Positions 40,559 to 50,226 of a stretch of 64,000 nucleotides of DNA are shown in pieces. Source of the stretch: Stenotrophomonas maltophilia (GTDB taxonomy: Bacteria; Pseudomonadota; Gammaproteobacteria; Xanthomonadales; Xanthomonadaceae). The notes under the pieces are model-generated. The model worked only from the letters and a program-made list of their open reading frames with translations. It did no database searches and was not told the DNA's origin. A program made the position numbers and the translations under genes. The stretch lies in assembly GCF_039555535.1 (NCBI RefSeq), contig NZ_CP154630.1:2989001-3053000 (forward strand). Reading direction: 5' to 3'. Positions within the stretch are counted from its first letter, which is position 1. Each line of letters starts with the position of its first letter.

Positions 40559-41413
40559 ATGTTGTCGCGCTTCCATCGCCCTGCGCTGTGTGCGCTGTTG
40601 GCGCTTGTTCTGCCTGCCGTTGCCTGGGCCGCCGCACCGGCGCCACTGAAAGTGATGTCGTTCAATGTCCGCACCCCGGCTGATACCGAACCGGGCAAGC
40701 GCTGGCCGGACCGTCGCGATGCCATGGTCAAGGTCATCCTCGATGCACACCCGGCCGTGATCGGCACCCAGGAGCTGGTGAAGGAGCAGGCCGACTTCCT
40801 GTCCGAGCACCTGCCCGGTTACCGCTGGTTCGGCGAAGGCCGCCGCGGCGGAAGCGGTGACGAACACATGGGCGTGTTCTACGACAGCAAGGTGCTGGCC
40901 GTCGAGGAATCCGGCAACTTCTGGTTGTCCGATACGCCGGAGGTGCCCGGTAGCATCACCTGGGGCAACCTGTACCCGCGCATGGTCACCTGGGCCCTGT
41001 TCCGGCGCCTGGACGATGGCCGTCGTTTCTACTTCATGGATACCCACCTGCCCTACCGCGACGAGGACGAGCCGCGCCGGGTGAAGGGTGCCGAACTGAT
41101 CGGCAAGCATCTGGCAACCCTGCCGGCCAACCTGCCGGTGGTCCTGACCGGCGACTTCAACAGCGAGCCCGGTGGTGACACCTACAAGGCATTCACCCGC
41201 CTGCTGCAGGACACCCGTACCCAGGTGAAGGCTCCGCAGGGGCCACGCCTGACCTTCCACGATTTCACCGGCAAGGCCACCGTGCAGCTGGACTGGGTGC
41301 TGGTGCGCGGCTTCCATGCACGCAGCTTCGTCACCGATGACCGTCGCATCGACGGTGTATTGCCGTCGGATCATTTCCCGCTGGTGGTCGAGCTGGACTG
41401 GCCGGAACACTGA
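40559..41413 (+). CDS. Secreted endonuclease/exonuclease/phosphatase-family protein
   Basis: 284 aa from the ATG at 40559 (AATGGAGGG upstream). Signal peptide ALCALLALVLPAVAWA. EEP motifs: LKVMSFNVRTPAD, GTQELVKEQ, MDTHLPYRDED, VVLTGDFNSEPG, LDWVLVRG, and LPSDHFPLVVEL with terminal His. Likely a periplasmic metal-dependent phosphodiesterase; DNA, lipid and inositol phosphates are all substrates in the family. Confidence 0.9.
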   Translation: MLSRFHRPALCALLALVLPAVAWAAAPAPLKVMSFNVRTPADTEPGKRWPDRRDAMVKVILDAHPAVIGTQELVKEQADFLSEHLPGYRWFGEGRRGGSGDEHMGVFYDSKVLAVEESGNFWLSDTPEVPGSITWGNLYPRMVTWALFRRLDDGRRFYFMDTHLPYRDEDEPRRVKGAELIGKHLATLPANLPVVLTGDFNSEPGGDTYKAFTRLLQDTRTQVKAPQGPRLTFHDFTGKATVQLDWVLVRGFHARSFVTDDRRIDGVLPSDHFPLVVELDWPEH

Positions 41414-41432
41414 ACCTGCGCGGCAGCCGCAG

Positions 41433-41696
41433 CTACGGCGGCGGCTGTCGCGACATCAGCCGGTACAGCGCCTGATGCTGGTTGCGTGCCTGGCAGATGC
41501 GGGCACCGACCGCCAGAAACACGGAGATGCCGATCAGGCCCAGCCCCAGCATCTGGTCCGGCAGGCGCACGAAGCCGATCGCAGCCGCCATCGTAGCCAA
41601 TACCATCAGCACTACGACCGCTACCGACAGCCCTGCACCAGGCGGCCCCGGATCACCGAACAGCATGCGCTGGGTATCGCGCTTGTCATCGCTCAT
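41433..41696 (-). CDS. Small membrane protein
   Basis: 87 aa from the ATG at 41696. Two hydrophobic helices: GLSVAVVVLMVLATMAAAIG and MLGLGLIGISVFLAVGARI. Polar ends. Unknown function; convergent with the EEP gene. Confidence 0.68.
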   Translation of the reverse strand: MSDDKRDTQRMLFGDPGPPGAGLSVAVVVLMVLATMAAAIGFVRLPDQMLGLGLIGISVFLAVGARICQARNQHQALYRLMSRQPPP

Positions 41697-41835
41697 CGCC
41701 TGCCCTCCTGGAATCTGCCCCACTAGTTACACCGCGGGCCCCGATTCCGGCAGAGTCAGAAACGTCATGACTGTGACAACGTCCACAGCACGCGACGCGC
41801 TACCCTGCCTCCATTCCCAATCTGCGGAGGACGTC

Positions 41836-42213
41836 ATGGCGCACCAGAGCCGTCTGGCCGGATTCATCATCGACTGCCAGGACACGCCCGCTGACGAAGG
41901 CGCACGCTTCTGGGCGGCCGCACTCGGTCTGCAGGCGCAGCCATCGTATGCCGAAGATGGCGCCGAGTACGCCGACCTGCAGGGGGCGCCCACGGGCCTG
42001 AACGTGGAAGTACAGCGCGTCGATCATCCTTCACGGGTGCACCTGGACATCGAGAGCGACGACATCGATGCCGAGGCAGATCGACTGGAAAAGCTCGGCG
42101 CGCGCCGGATCGGCTTCGTCAAACGCTGGTGGGTGATGGAAGCGCCCACCGGCCATCGCTTCTGCATCGTGCGCATGCGCGAACGCGCAGTACCGGCCAA
42201 TCTCTGGCCCTGA
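41836..42213 (+). CDS. VOC-superfamily (glyoxalase-like) protein
   Basis: 125 aa from the ATG at 41836 with GGAGGACGTC. Glyoxalase-like fold: LAGFIIDCQDTPADEGARF, VEVQRVDHPSRVHLDIESD, and APTGHRFCIVRM. Reaction unknown. Short linker to the convergent smeX. Confidence 0.82.
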   Translation: MAHQSRLAGFIIDCQDTPADEGARFWAAALGLQAQPSYAEDGAEYADLQGAPTGLNVEVQRVDHPSRVHLDIESDDIDAEADRLEKLGARRIGFVKRWWVMEAPTGHRFCIVRMRERAVPANLWP

Positions 42214-42254
42214 AGCAGAAAGGGACGGAAGCCGCGGCTTCCGTCCCCTCATGC

Positions 42255-43676
42255 CTACTGCAGCTGCGCCACGCTGGGTTGCTGCGGCGATTGCCCCCAG
42301 CCGCCCAGCGCCTTGTACACACCAACCACGCTGACGTTGACTTCGGCCTCGGCCGCCGCCAATGCATCATCCGCCGCCAACTGCGTGCGCTGCGCATCCA
42401 GCAGGGTCAGGAAGTCTTCCGAGCCCTCGCGATAGCGGATCTGCGCCAGCGATTCGGCACGTCGTGCCGCCTGCGCCTGCTCGACCACGATCGCCAGCCG
42501 CGCCTGCTGCTTGGAATAGCGGGTCAGCGCGTTTTCGGTGTCTTCCAGTGCCAACAGCACGGCCTGCTCATACTGCGCAGCCACACCCTCGGCTTCAGCC
42601 TTGCTGGCACGCAGGCGTGCACGCACGGTGCCGAAGTCGAACGCGGCCCAGCTCAGCGACGGGGTCAGCGACCAGGCCTTGTTGTTGCCATTGACCAGGC
42701 CACTGGCGTCGCCGCCGAGGAAGCCGACGAAACCGGACAACGACAGCCGCGGGAACAGGTCCGCAGTGGCCACGCCCACCCGCGCGGTGGCGGCGGCCAG
42801 GCGACGCTCGGCCACGCGCACGTCGGCGCGTTGGCGCAGCAGCTCGCGGGTATCGCCCAGCGGCAGCGCCTTGGCAAATGCCGGCACGTCGTGCGGCGCA
42901 AGCATGGCGGTCAGCGTTTCCGGACGCTGGCCCAGCAGAACCGCCAGCCGGTTGCGCGACTGCGTCTCGGCCACTTCCAGCAGCGGGATATCGGCCTCGA
43001 TCGCCTTCAGGCGGGCACGGCTGCTCTGCACATCCAGCTCGCTGCCGGCGCCCAGCTCCCAGCGCGCCTCGGTCAGCTTCTGCGTATCGCGCAGGTTGGC
43101 CAGGGTGTGCTGGGCCACGGCGATGCGCTTCTGCGTGCCACGCAGCTCGAAGTAGTTGCGCGCCACTTCGGCGGCGACCAGCACCTGTGCATCGGCCAGG
43201 TTGGCCTGCTCGGCGTCGAGGTCGGCGCGCGCGGCTTCTGCAGCACGGCGCTTGCGGCCGAACAGATCCAGCTCCCAGCCGGCGTCGAAGCCGAGCTGGT
43301 AGCTTTCACTGAACACCCGCTGCCCACCCAGCTGCGGATCGGGTTGCTTGCGGCGGTCGTAGCTGCCGCCTGCGGTGATGTGCGGGGCCTGGTCGAAACG
43401 GCTTTCGACGAACACCGCACGGGCCTGGCCGACGCGGGCCACCGCCACGCGCAGGTCGAGGTTGTCCGACAGTGCACCGTGCACCAGCTGTTCCAGCACC
43501 GGATCATCGAACTGCGCCCACCAGCTGGCCACCGGCGAGGTGGTGCTGAACACCGGCTGCTGCGCACCCTGCAGCACCACAGGCTCCTGTACCGGCGCCT
43601 TGTAGTTGGGGCCGACGCTGACACAGCCTGCCAGCACCAGGCTGGAGACGGCCATCGCCAACGTGCGCATCACCAT
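42255..43676 (-). CDS. smeX: Outer-membrane efflux protein SmeX
   Basis: 473 aa. NodT/TolC-like outer-membrane factor: lipobox LAGC (Cys18), VGPNYKAP, then two repeated helical hairpin regions (WWAQFDDPVLEQLV, LRVAVARVGQARA, RRLAAATARVGVATADLFP). Last gene of smeU1VWU2X; its ATG overlaps the smeU2 stop (ATGGTGA). Forms the outer-membrane channel for SmeW. Confidence 0.93.
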   Translation of the reverse strand: MVMRTLAMAVSSLVLAGCVSVGPNYKAPVQEPVVLQGAQQPVFSTTSPVASWWAQFDDPVLEQLVHGALSDNLDLRVAVARVGQARAVFVESRFDQAPHITAGGSYDRRKQPDPQLGGQRVFSESYQLGFDAGWELDLFGRKRRAAEAARADLDAEQANLADAQVLVAAEVARNYFELRGTQKRIAVAQHTLANLRDTQKLTEARWELGAGSELDVQSSRARLKAIEADIPLLEVAETQSRNRLAVLLGQRPETLTAMLAPHDVPAFAKALPLGDTRELLRQRADVRVAERRLAAATARVGVATADLFPRLSLSGFVGFLGGDASGLVNGNNKAWSLTPSLSWAAFDFGTVRARLRASKAEAEGVAAQYEQAVLLALEDTENALTRYSKQQARLAIVVEQAQAARRAESLAQIRYREGSEDFLTLLDAQRTQLAADDALAAAEAEVNVSVVGVYKALGGWGQSPQQPSVAQLQ

Positions 43677-44407
43677 GGCAGCACCTCGCCCAGGTAGGTG
43701 AAGCTGCCGCTGGCGCCGGATTCACCGATCAGCGCCATTTCCACGCTGGAACGTGCGCCTTCGCTGATTTCGATTTCGCCGTTGCCGCCGTTCATGTCGG
43801 TCTTCACGTAACCCGGATGCACGGTGTTGACCTTGATCGGGGTATTGCGCAGTTCGTAGGCCAGGCTCAGGGTCCAGCTGTTCACCGCTGCCTTGGAGGC
43901 GTTGTAGGCCGGGATCTTGAAATCGTAGATGCCCGACGCCGGGTCGGCGTGCAGGGTCTGCGAGCCGAGCATGCTCGATACGTTGACGATGCGGCCGGAT
44001 TTGGCCTGCTTGACCAGCGGCAGGAAGGCCTGGGTGACCGCCACCAGCGCGTACACGTTGGTGTCGAAGGTGCGCTTCCAGGTCTCGAGCGACTGCTCCG
44101 ACGGCGCCTGCGCCGGGTTCTCGATCATGATGCCGGCGTTGTTGACCAGGATGTCGAGGCGGCCATGGCGCTGGCGTACCTGCTCGACCGCTTCGGCGAT
44201 GCTGGCTGCATCGGTCACGTCCAGCTGGATGGCTTCGACCGGCAGGCCTTCAGCCTGCAGCTGCAGTGCCAGCTCAACTGCCGTGTCGCGCTTGCGACCT
44301 GCCAGCAGCGTGTGCACACCGGCCTGGGCGAGCTGGCGCACGGTTTCCAGGCCGATGCCACGGGTGGCGCCGGTGACCAGCGCGATCTTGTTCTGATGGG
44401 TGTTCAT
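43670..44407 (-). CDS. smeU2: Short-chain dehydrogenase SmeU2
   Basis: 245 aa from the ATG at 44407 (MNTHQNKIALVTGATRG). Rossmann motif TGATRGIG, NNAG (ILVNNAGIM), catalytic Ser in VNVSSMLGSQ, and YNASK. SDR enzymes use NAD(P)H; its place between pump and outer-membrane factor is characteristic of smeVWX. Role in resistance or redox stress is inferred. Confidence 0.92.
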   Translation of the reverse strand: MNTHQNKIALVTGATRGIGLETVRQLAQAGVHTLLAGRKRDTAVELALQLQAEGLPVEAIQLDVTDAASIAEAVEQVRQRHGRLDILVNNAGIMIENPAQAPSEQSLETWKRTFDTNVYALVAVTQAFLPLVKQAKSGRIVNVSSMLGSQTLHADPASGIYDFKIPAYNASKAAVNSWTLSLAYELRNTPIKVNTVHPGYVKTDMNGGNGEIEISEGARSSVEMALIGESGASGSFTYLGEVLPW

Positions 44408-44471
44408 GGATTCATGCCTTGTGAGGGGAAAGCCGCCGCCGGCCAATGACCGGCGGCGACGGGGTTCCATG

Positions 44472-47400
44472 TCAGTGGTGGATGGTCGGCTCGCCGTGCT
44501 GCACCAGCTGGCCACCACCATTGCGGGTGACGAACTTGCGCAGGGCCACGTAGAACACCGGGGTGAGGAACAGGCCGAACAGGGTCACGCCCAGCATGCC
44601 GGCGAACACGGTGATACCGGTCACCGAGCGCACCTCGGCGCCTGCACCGTGCGACAGCACCAGCGGCACGGTGCCGGCGATGAACGCGATGGAGGTCATC
44701 ACGATCGGGCGCAGACGCAGGCGGCAGGCTTCCAGCGCCGCTTCAACGATGCCCTTGCCGCCCATCTCCAGCTCTCTGGCGAATTCGACGATCAGGATCG
44801 CGTTCTTGCACGCCAGGCCCATCAGCACCACCAGGCCGACCTGCACGAACACGTTGTTGTCACCGCCGGTGAGCCAGACGCCGAACAGCGCGGACAGCAG
44901 GGTCATCGGCACGATCAGGATCACCGCCAGCGGCAGCGACCAGCTCTCGTACAGCGCGGCCAGCACCAGGAAGGCCAGCATGATCGCCACCGGGAACACG
45001 ATGAAGGCGGCCTTGCCCTGGGTGGCCTGCTGGTAGCTCAGGTCGGTCCATTCAGTGGTCATGCCCACCGGCAGCACCTTGCCGGCAATCTCGGTCAGCT
45101 TGTTCATCGCTTCGGCCGAGGACAGCAGGCGCGGGTCGGCTTCACCGGCCAGGTCCGCTGCCGGGTAGCCATTGAAGCGCAGCACCGGGTCCGGGCCGAA
45201 GGTCTGCTTGATGGTGACCATCGAACCGATCGGCACCATTTCACCGCGGTCGTTGCGGGTACGCAGCTTGCCGATGTCCTCGACCGTCTCGCGGAACGGG
45301 CCATCTGCCTGGGCGATCACCTGCCAGGTACGGCCGAACTGGTTGAAGTCGTTGACGTAGGCCGAACCCAGGTAGGTCTGCAGGGTGTCGAACAGCTCGG
45401 TGAGCTGCACGCCCTGTGCCTTCGCCTTCACGCGGTCCACCTCGGCATCCAGCTGCGGCACGTTGGCCTGGTAGCTGGAAATCGGGAAGGCCATGCCCGG
45501 CGTCTGCGCCACGGTGCCCTGCATCGCCTGCACGGCTTTCTGCAGCGCGCCGTAGCCCAGGTTGCCACGGTCCTCGATGAACATCTGGTAGCCGTTGCCG
45601 TTACCCAGGCCGAGGATCGGCGGCGGCATCATCGCGAAGGCGAAGCCTTCCTGCAGCCCGGCGATCTTCTGGTTGATCTCGGCATTGATCTGCGCAGCGG
45701 TACGGCCATGACGCTCGGCGAACGGCTTGAGCGGAATGAACGCCACACCGGTGTTCGGCGTGTTGGTGAACTGCAGCGCGTTCAGACCCGGGAACGAGAT
45801 GGTGTGGGCCACGCCATCGGTTTCCTGGGCGATCTTGGCGACCTTGCGCAGCATTTCATCGGTACGCGCGATCGACGAACCTTCCGGCAGCTTCACGCCG
45901 GCAATCAGGTACAGCTTGTCCTGGGTCGGGATGAAGCCCGGCGGCACCAGCTTGAAGATCACGCCGGTACCGACCAGCAGGACCGCGTAGACCACGAACA
46001 CCGCGCCGCGACGGCCGAGGATGCGCGCCACGCCACGTTCGTACTTCTCCGAGCTGGACTTGAAGAAGCGGTTGAACGGACGGAACACCCAGCCGAACAG
46101 GCGGTCGATCAGGCGGCTCGGGCCGTCCTTCGGTGCGCCGTGGGCCTTCAGCAGGCGCGCGGCCAGCGCCGGCGACAGGGTCAGCGAGTTGATCGCCGAG
46201 ATCACCGTGGAGATGGCGATGGTGACCGCGAACTGCTTGTAGAACTGGCCGGTGACACCGGACAGGAACGCCATCGGCACGAATACGGCACACAGCACCA
46301 GCGCGATCGCCACGATCGGGCCGGACACTTCACGCATGGCCTGGTGTGCCGCCGCGGTGGGCGACAGGCCTTCTTCGATGTTGCGTTCGACGTTCTCCAC
46401 CACCACGATCGCGTCGTCGACCACGATGCCGATCGCCAGCACCAGGCCGAACAGGCTCAGCGTATTGATCGAGAAGCCCAGCAGGTACAACGCGGCGAAG
46501 GTACCCACCACCGACACCGGCACCGCGATGAGCGGGATGATCGAAGCGCGCCAGGTCTGCAGGAACAGGATCACCACCAGCACCACCAGCGCGATGGCTT
46601 CCAGCAGCGTGGAGACCACGGCCTTGATCGAGTCGCGCACGAAAATGGTGGTGTCATACACGGCTTCGTACTTCACGTCGGCCGGCATGGTCTTCTGCAT
46701 CTCGTCCATCGTCGAGATGACCTGGTCGCGGATTTCCAGCGCGTTCGCACCCGGCGACTGGAAGATGCCGATACCGACCGCGTTCTTGCCGTCCAGCTGC
46801 GAGCGCAGGGTGTAGTCACCCGCACCCAGTTCCAGGCGGGCCACGTCGGACAGGCGCACGATCTCGCCATCGGTGCCACTCTTGAGCACGATGTCGCCGA
46901 ATTCCTTTTCGGTCTTCAGCCGGCCCTGGGCATTGATCAGGGTCAGGAACTTGCTGTCCGGCAGCGGTTCGGCGCCGAGCTGGCCGGCCGACACCTGCAC
47001 GTTCTGCTCGCGCATGGCGCGCACCACGTCGCTGGCGGTCAGGCCACGCGAAGCCACCTTGTCCGGATCCAGCCAGGCGCGCATGGCGTAGTCGCCACCA
47101 CCGAAGATCTGCGCGTCACCGACGCCCGGAATACGCGCCAGCGCGTCCTTGACGTGCAGGCGGGCGTAGTTGCGCAGGTACAGGGTGTCGTACTTGCCTT
47201 GCGGCGAGGTCAGGTGCACCACCATCAGGAAGGTCGGCGACTGCTTCTGCGTGGTCACGCCCTGCCGGCGCACGTCCTCGGGCAGGCGCGCCTGCGCCTG
47301 CGCCACACGGTTCTGCACCTTCACCGCCGCCGCGTCCGGGTCGGTACCCGGGCGGAAGGTAACGGTCATCTGCAGCACGCCGTCGGAACCGGCGACCGAC

Positions 47401-47642
47401 TTCAGGTACATCATGCCTTCGACGCCGTTGATGGCTTCTTCAAGCGGCGTGGCGACGGTCTCGGCAATGACCTTGGGGTTGGCGCCCGGATAGACCGTGC
47501 GCACGACCACCGACGGCGGCACCACTTCCGGGTACTCGCTGATCGGCAGGATTGGAATCGTGATCAGGCCTGCGGCGAAGATCACGATCGACAGCACCGC
47601 CGCGAAGATCGGCCTGTCGATGAAGAAACGGGAAAAGTCCAT
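44472..47642 (-). CDS. smeW: RND multidrug efflux pump SmeW
   Basis: 1056 aa, normal HAE1-RND length. Inner-membrane proton-driven exporter with 12 transmembrane helices. Motifs: FFIDRPIFAAVLSIVI at the start, GLVLAIGIVVDDAIVVVENV with the two adjacent Asp in TM4, and MGLACKNAILIVEFARE in TM10-11. SmeVWX exports chloramphenicol, quinolones and tetracyclines when overexpressed. The large opposite-strand ORF over it is a composition artefact. Confidence 0.95.
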   Translation of the reverse strand: MDFSRFFIDRPIFAAVLSIVIFAAGLITIPILPISEYPEVVPPSVVVRTVYPGANPKVIAETVATPLEEAINGVEGMMYLKSVAGSDGVLQMTVTFRPGTDPDAAAVKVQNRVAQAQARLPEDVRRQGVTTQKQSPTFLMVVHLTSPQGKYDTLYLRNYARLHVKDALARIPGVGDAQIFGGGDYAMRAWLDPDKVASRGLTASDVVRAMREQNVQVSAGQLGAEPLPDSKFLTLINAQGRLKTEKEFGDIVLKSGTDGEIVRLSDVARLELGAGDYTLRSQLDGKNAVGIGIFQSPGANALEIRDQVISTMDEMQKTMPADVKYEAVYDTTIFVRDSIKAVVSTLLEAIALVVLVVILFLQTWRASIIPLIAVPVSVVGTFAALYLLGFSINTLSLFGLVLAIGIVVDDAIVVVENVERNIEEGLSPTAAAHQAMREVSGPIVAIALVLCAVFVPMAFLSGVTGQFYKQFAVTIAISTVISAINSLTLSPALAARLLKAHGAPKDGPSRLIDRLFGWVFRPFNRFFKSSSEKYERGVARILGRRGAVFVVYAVLLVGTGVIFKLVPPGFIPTQDKLYLIAGVKLPEGSSIARTDEMLRKVAKIAQETDGVAHTISFPGLNALQFTNTPNTGVAFIPLKPFAERHGRTAAQINAEINQKIAGLQEGFAFAMMPPPILGLGNGNGYQMFIEDRGNLGYGALQKAVQAMQGTVAQTPGMAFPISSYQANVPQLDAEVDRVKAKAQGVQLTELFDTLQTYLGSAYVNDFNQFGRTWQVIAQADGPFRETVEDIGKLRTRNDRGEMVPIGSMVTIKQTFGPDPVLRFNGYPAADLAGEADPRLLSSAEAMNKLTEIAGKVLPVGMTTEWTDLSYQQATQGKAAFIVFPVAIMLAFLVLAALYESWSLPLAVILIVPMTLLSALFGVWLTGGDNNVFVQVGLVVLMGLACKNAILIVEFARELEMGGKGIVEAALEACRLRLRPIVMTSIAFIAGTVPLVLSHGAGAEVRSVTGITVFAGMLGVTLFGLFLTPVFYVALRKFVTRNGGGQLVQHGEPTIHH

Positions 47643-47769
47643 GGAGGAATTCCTGGGAAAGGCATTCGGCGGGCAACAGCCACCCTGCCCCTCGCCGAGA
47701 TGACGAAGGCAGGGAAGGCTGCCGCTGGCGCCGGCAGCTAAGCGGGGACGCGGATCAGGAGACGGCGGG

Positions 47770-48993
47770 TCAATGCTTCAGGGCGGCGGTGGCATCGCGG
47801 CCCGGTGCCGGCGCGGCCTGTGGCTGCATCGCCACCGCCTTGGCCTGCACCGGCATGCCCGGCATGAAGACCTTCTGCACGCCGTCGATGATCACCTTGT
47901 CGCCCGCGGCCAGGCCGTGTTCGACAATGCGCAGGCCGTCGGCGGTGCGACCGAGCTGGATGTCGCGGCGCTGGGCCTTGCCATCCTTGTCGACCACGTA
48001 GACATACTTGCGGTCCTGGTCGGTCAGCACGGCCTTGTCGTCGATCAGCAGGGCCTGGAACTGGCCGCTGCCGAGCAGCTGCACGCGGGCGAACAGGCCC
48101 GGGGTGAACTGGCGGTCGGCGTTGTCCAGCAGTGCGCGGACGCGGATGGTGCCGGTGCTGCGGGCGACCTGGTTGTCGAGGAAGTCGACCTTGCCCGAGT
48201 GCGGGTAACCTTCCTCACCGGACAGGCCGACCTTCACCGGCAGCTCGCTGTCACGCTCGCTCGGGCGCTCGCCCTTGCGTGCCATCTGGGCATAGCGCAG
48301 GAAGGTGCTTTCGTCGGCATCGAAGTAGACGAACACGGTATCCAGCGAGACCAGCGTGGTCAGCACGCTGGCACTGTCGCCGGCGGTGACCAGGTTGCCG
48401 GCGGTGACCATCGCGCGGCCGGCACGGCCGTCGATCGGTGCGCGCACCTTGGTGAACTCCAGATTGAGCCGGGCCGCATCCAGCGCGGCCTGCGCCGCCT
48501 GCACGGCGGCACCGGACTGGTCAGCGGCGGCACGACGTTGCTCGGCGGTCTCGGTGGAGATCGCCTGCTGCTCGGACAGGCGCTTGGCGCGCTCGGACTC
48601 GCTGCGGGCCAGCGTGGCCTGGGTACGTGCGCGGGCCAGTTCGGCGGCAGCGCGATCGTACTCGGCCTGGTAGCTGCGCGCGTCGATGGTGAAGAGCACT
48701 TCGCCCTTCTTCACTTCCTGGCCTTCGACGTAGTTGACCTTGTCGATGTAGCCGGACACGCGCGGACGCAGTTCAACGCTCTGTACCGCTTCGACGCGGC
48801 CGCTGAATTCGTCCCACTGGCTGACCTGCTTGACCAGCACCGGCGCTGCGCTGACCTGCGGCGGAGGCGGTGCACCGGCTTCTTCGGCATGGCCGCCGCT
48901 GCACGCCGCCAGCACGGCCGCAGCGAGGATCGACACGCCGACCATCGCGATGCGATGGCCGAAACGATGTGGGGTGGTATTGGGGGAAGTCAT
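47770..48993 (-). CDS. smeV: RND periplasmic adaptor SmeV
   Basis: 407 aa from the ATG at 48993 (an ATG at 49002 adds 3). Signal with lipobox VLAAC. HlyD-type features: VELRPRVSGYIDKVNYVEGQ lipoyl half (read in parts), helical hairpin AELARARTQATLARSESERA, and the beta-barrel LSLDTVFVYFDADE-like segment. Links SmeW to SmeX. Confidence 0.93.
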   Translation of the reverse strand: MTSPNTTPHRFGHRIAMVGVSILAAAVLAACSGGHAEEAGAPPPPQVSAAPVLVKQVSQWDEFSGRVEAVQSVELRPRVSGYIDKVNYVEGQEVKKGEVLFTIDARSYQAEYDRAAAELARARTQATLARSESERAKRLSEQQAISTETAEQRRAAADQSGAAVQAAQAALDAARLNLEFTKVRAPIDGRAGRAMVTAGNLVTAGDSASVLTTLVSLDTVFVYFDADESTFLRYAQMARKGERPSERDSELPVKVGLSGEEGYPHSGKVDFLDNQVARSTGTIRVRALLDNADRQFTPGLFARVQLLGSGQFQALLIDDKAVLTDQDRKYVYVVDKDGKAQRRDIQLGRTADGLRIVEHGLAAGDKVIIDGVQKVFMPGMPVQAKAVAMQPQAAPAPGRDATAALKH

Positions 48994-49084
48994 GGCATGC
49001 ATCCGTACGGAGGGGTGGTACAGCTATATGAGAACGTGTTGCAAAAATCGGCGCCGCATACTGCGACCTCAACCATGGTCGAGG

Positions 49085-49855
49085 TCAAGCGACGCCTGCG
49101 GTATCGCGCCACAAAGGGGGAACTTCCAAGTGCAGCAGGCCACGCGGCAGTTCGGCATCGCTGCTGTCACAGCGGACGATGGCGCGGTTGTCGCGGCAAC
49201 CATCCAGCAGCGAGACCACGCGACGACCCACCAGCAGCGAGCTGGGCCACTCGATGCAGGCATTGGCCGCGTTGGCCGGGGTACAGACCGGGCTGCAGAC
49301 TTCCAGCATCTGCGCACGCACGCCCAGCGCCTGCGCCTCCTGGTGCACGACCTGCGCGTACATGCGCAGCGCGGCGGTGGTGATCGAGGTCTCGCCGTAA
49401 CCCGCCCACGGTTTGGCGTTGGCCGGGCTGCCGATCATCACGTAGCGCCGTGCATGCACGTTGTCCTGCAGCAGCGGCAGCAGGTGACGCACCGCGTGCA
49501 CGTGCGGCATCAGATCGGCCTGCATCGCGCCCATCAGTTCGTCACCGTTGCGGTCGACCACGCGACCGCGGCGGTATGGCCCACCCATTGCGGCGATCAC
49601 TGCCGCCAACGGGCGCGGGCGCTGCGCGATGCGTTCGGCCAGCGCGCGCGCCGATCCGTCGTCGCTGAGCGAACCCAGCACCGTCTCCAGGCCCGGCTCA
49701 TCGGCGAACTGCTCGTGCAGCGCCGCCAGCCGGCCCGGATCGCGGCCGACAACCAACACCGGGCTGCCGGCCTCCAGCAGCGCGCCCACCACACCCTGGC
49801 CGACGGCACCGGTGCCGCCCAAGACCAGGACTTCGGGCGTCAGCATCCCATTCAC
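49085..49855 (-). CDS. smeU1: NAD(P)-binding SDR SmeU1
   Basis: 256 aa from a GTG at 49855 (GGGAGGA upstream; ATG at 49846 is an alternative). VLVLGGTGAVGQGVV is the nucleotide-binding loop; ALEAGSPVLVVGRDPGRL-like helix follows. MIGSPANAKPWAGYGETS carries the Ser/Tyr active region. First structural gene of the efflux operon, with an 82-base gap to smeV. Overlaps the preceding small ORF as GTGA. Confidence 0.9.
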   Translation of the reverse strand: MNGMLTPEVLVLGGTGAVGQGVVGALLEAGSPVLVVGRDPGRLAALHEQFADEPGLETVLGSLSDDGSARALAERIAQRPRPLAAVIAAMGGPYRRGRVVDRNGDELMGAMQADLMPHVHAVRHLLPLLQDNVHARRYVMIGSPANAKPWAGYGETSITTAALRMYAQVVHQEAQALGVRAQMLEVCSPVCTPANAANACIEWPSSLLVGRRVVSLLDGCRDNRAIVRCDSSDAELPRGLLHLEVPPLWRDTAGVA

Positions 49856-50079
49856 GGGACATTTCCTCCCATATCCGGGATAGTCCCGATTCGACGCAGT
49901 CGGTCACCCTTGTGAGGGACCAGGCGGAGGGCGCCGCCACGCTGCTGACGCATGGGCGCGGTAAACTCACGGAAGTCCTTGTGTACCAAGGAACTCGGGC
50001 GGGCTTCGACGGTCATCGCCAGGTCCAGGGTGTTCTGGCCGGCGTTCCGGAGTCGGGCAAGAATGTTGCGCAGGCTCAT
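49852..50079 (-). CDS. Small basic protein upstream of smeU1
   Basis: 75 aa from the ATG at 50079 (MSLRNILARLRNAGQNT). Basic, soluble. Its TGA overlaps the smeU1 GTG (GTGA), typical of translational coupling, which supports it being the true first gene of the operon. No family recognised. Confidence 0.5.
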   Translation of the reverse strand: MSLRNILARLRNAGQNTLDLAMTVEARPSSLVHKDFREFTAPMRQQRGGALRLVPHKGDRLRRIGTIPDMGGNVP

Positions 50080-50124
50080 GGCGGACGGGCTCCAATTAAC
50101 GAATGGCGCCACGATAGACCTCAA

Positions 50125-50226
50125 ACCTTTACTTGATTAGTCCTGATTAAGGGGAATAATCATCCCGCTCCCGGTCCAATCGTTCTGTCACGATTGTCCC
50201 ATCCCCGACGTCCAGGATCCCCGACC
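50125..50226. promoter_or_regulatory. smeU1VWU2X/smeRv divergent control region
   Basis: About 100 bases between the small ORF and smeRv. TTGATTAGTCCTGATTAAGG (50141-50160) holds two GATTA direct repeats with partial symmetry and is AT-rich against its surroundings. It is a likely LysR-type binding region. Exact operator not definable by eye. Confidence 0.4.

Noticed and set aside
44400..47741. 1113-aa plus-strand ORF opposite smeW
   Set aside because: His/Arg/Gln-rich shadow produced by GC-rich codon bias; smeW on the other strand has clear RND motifs.
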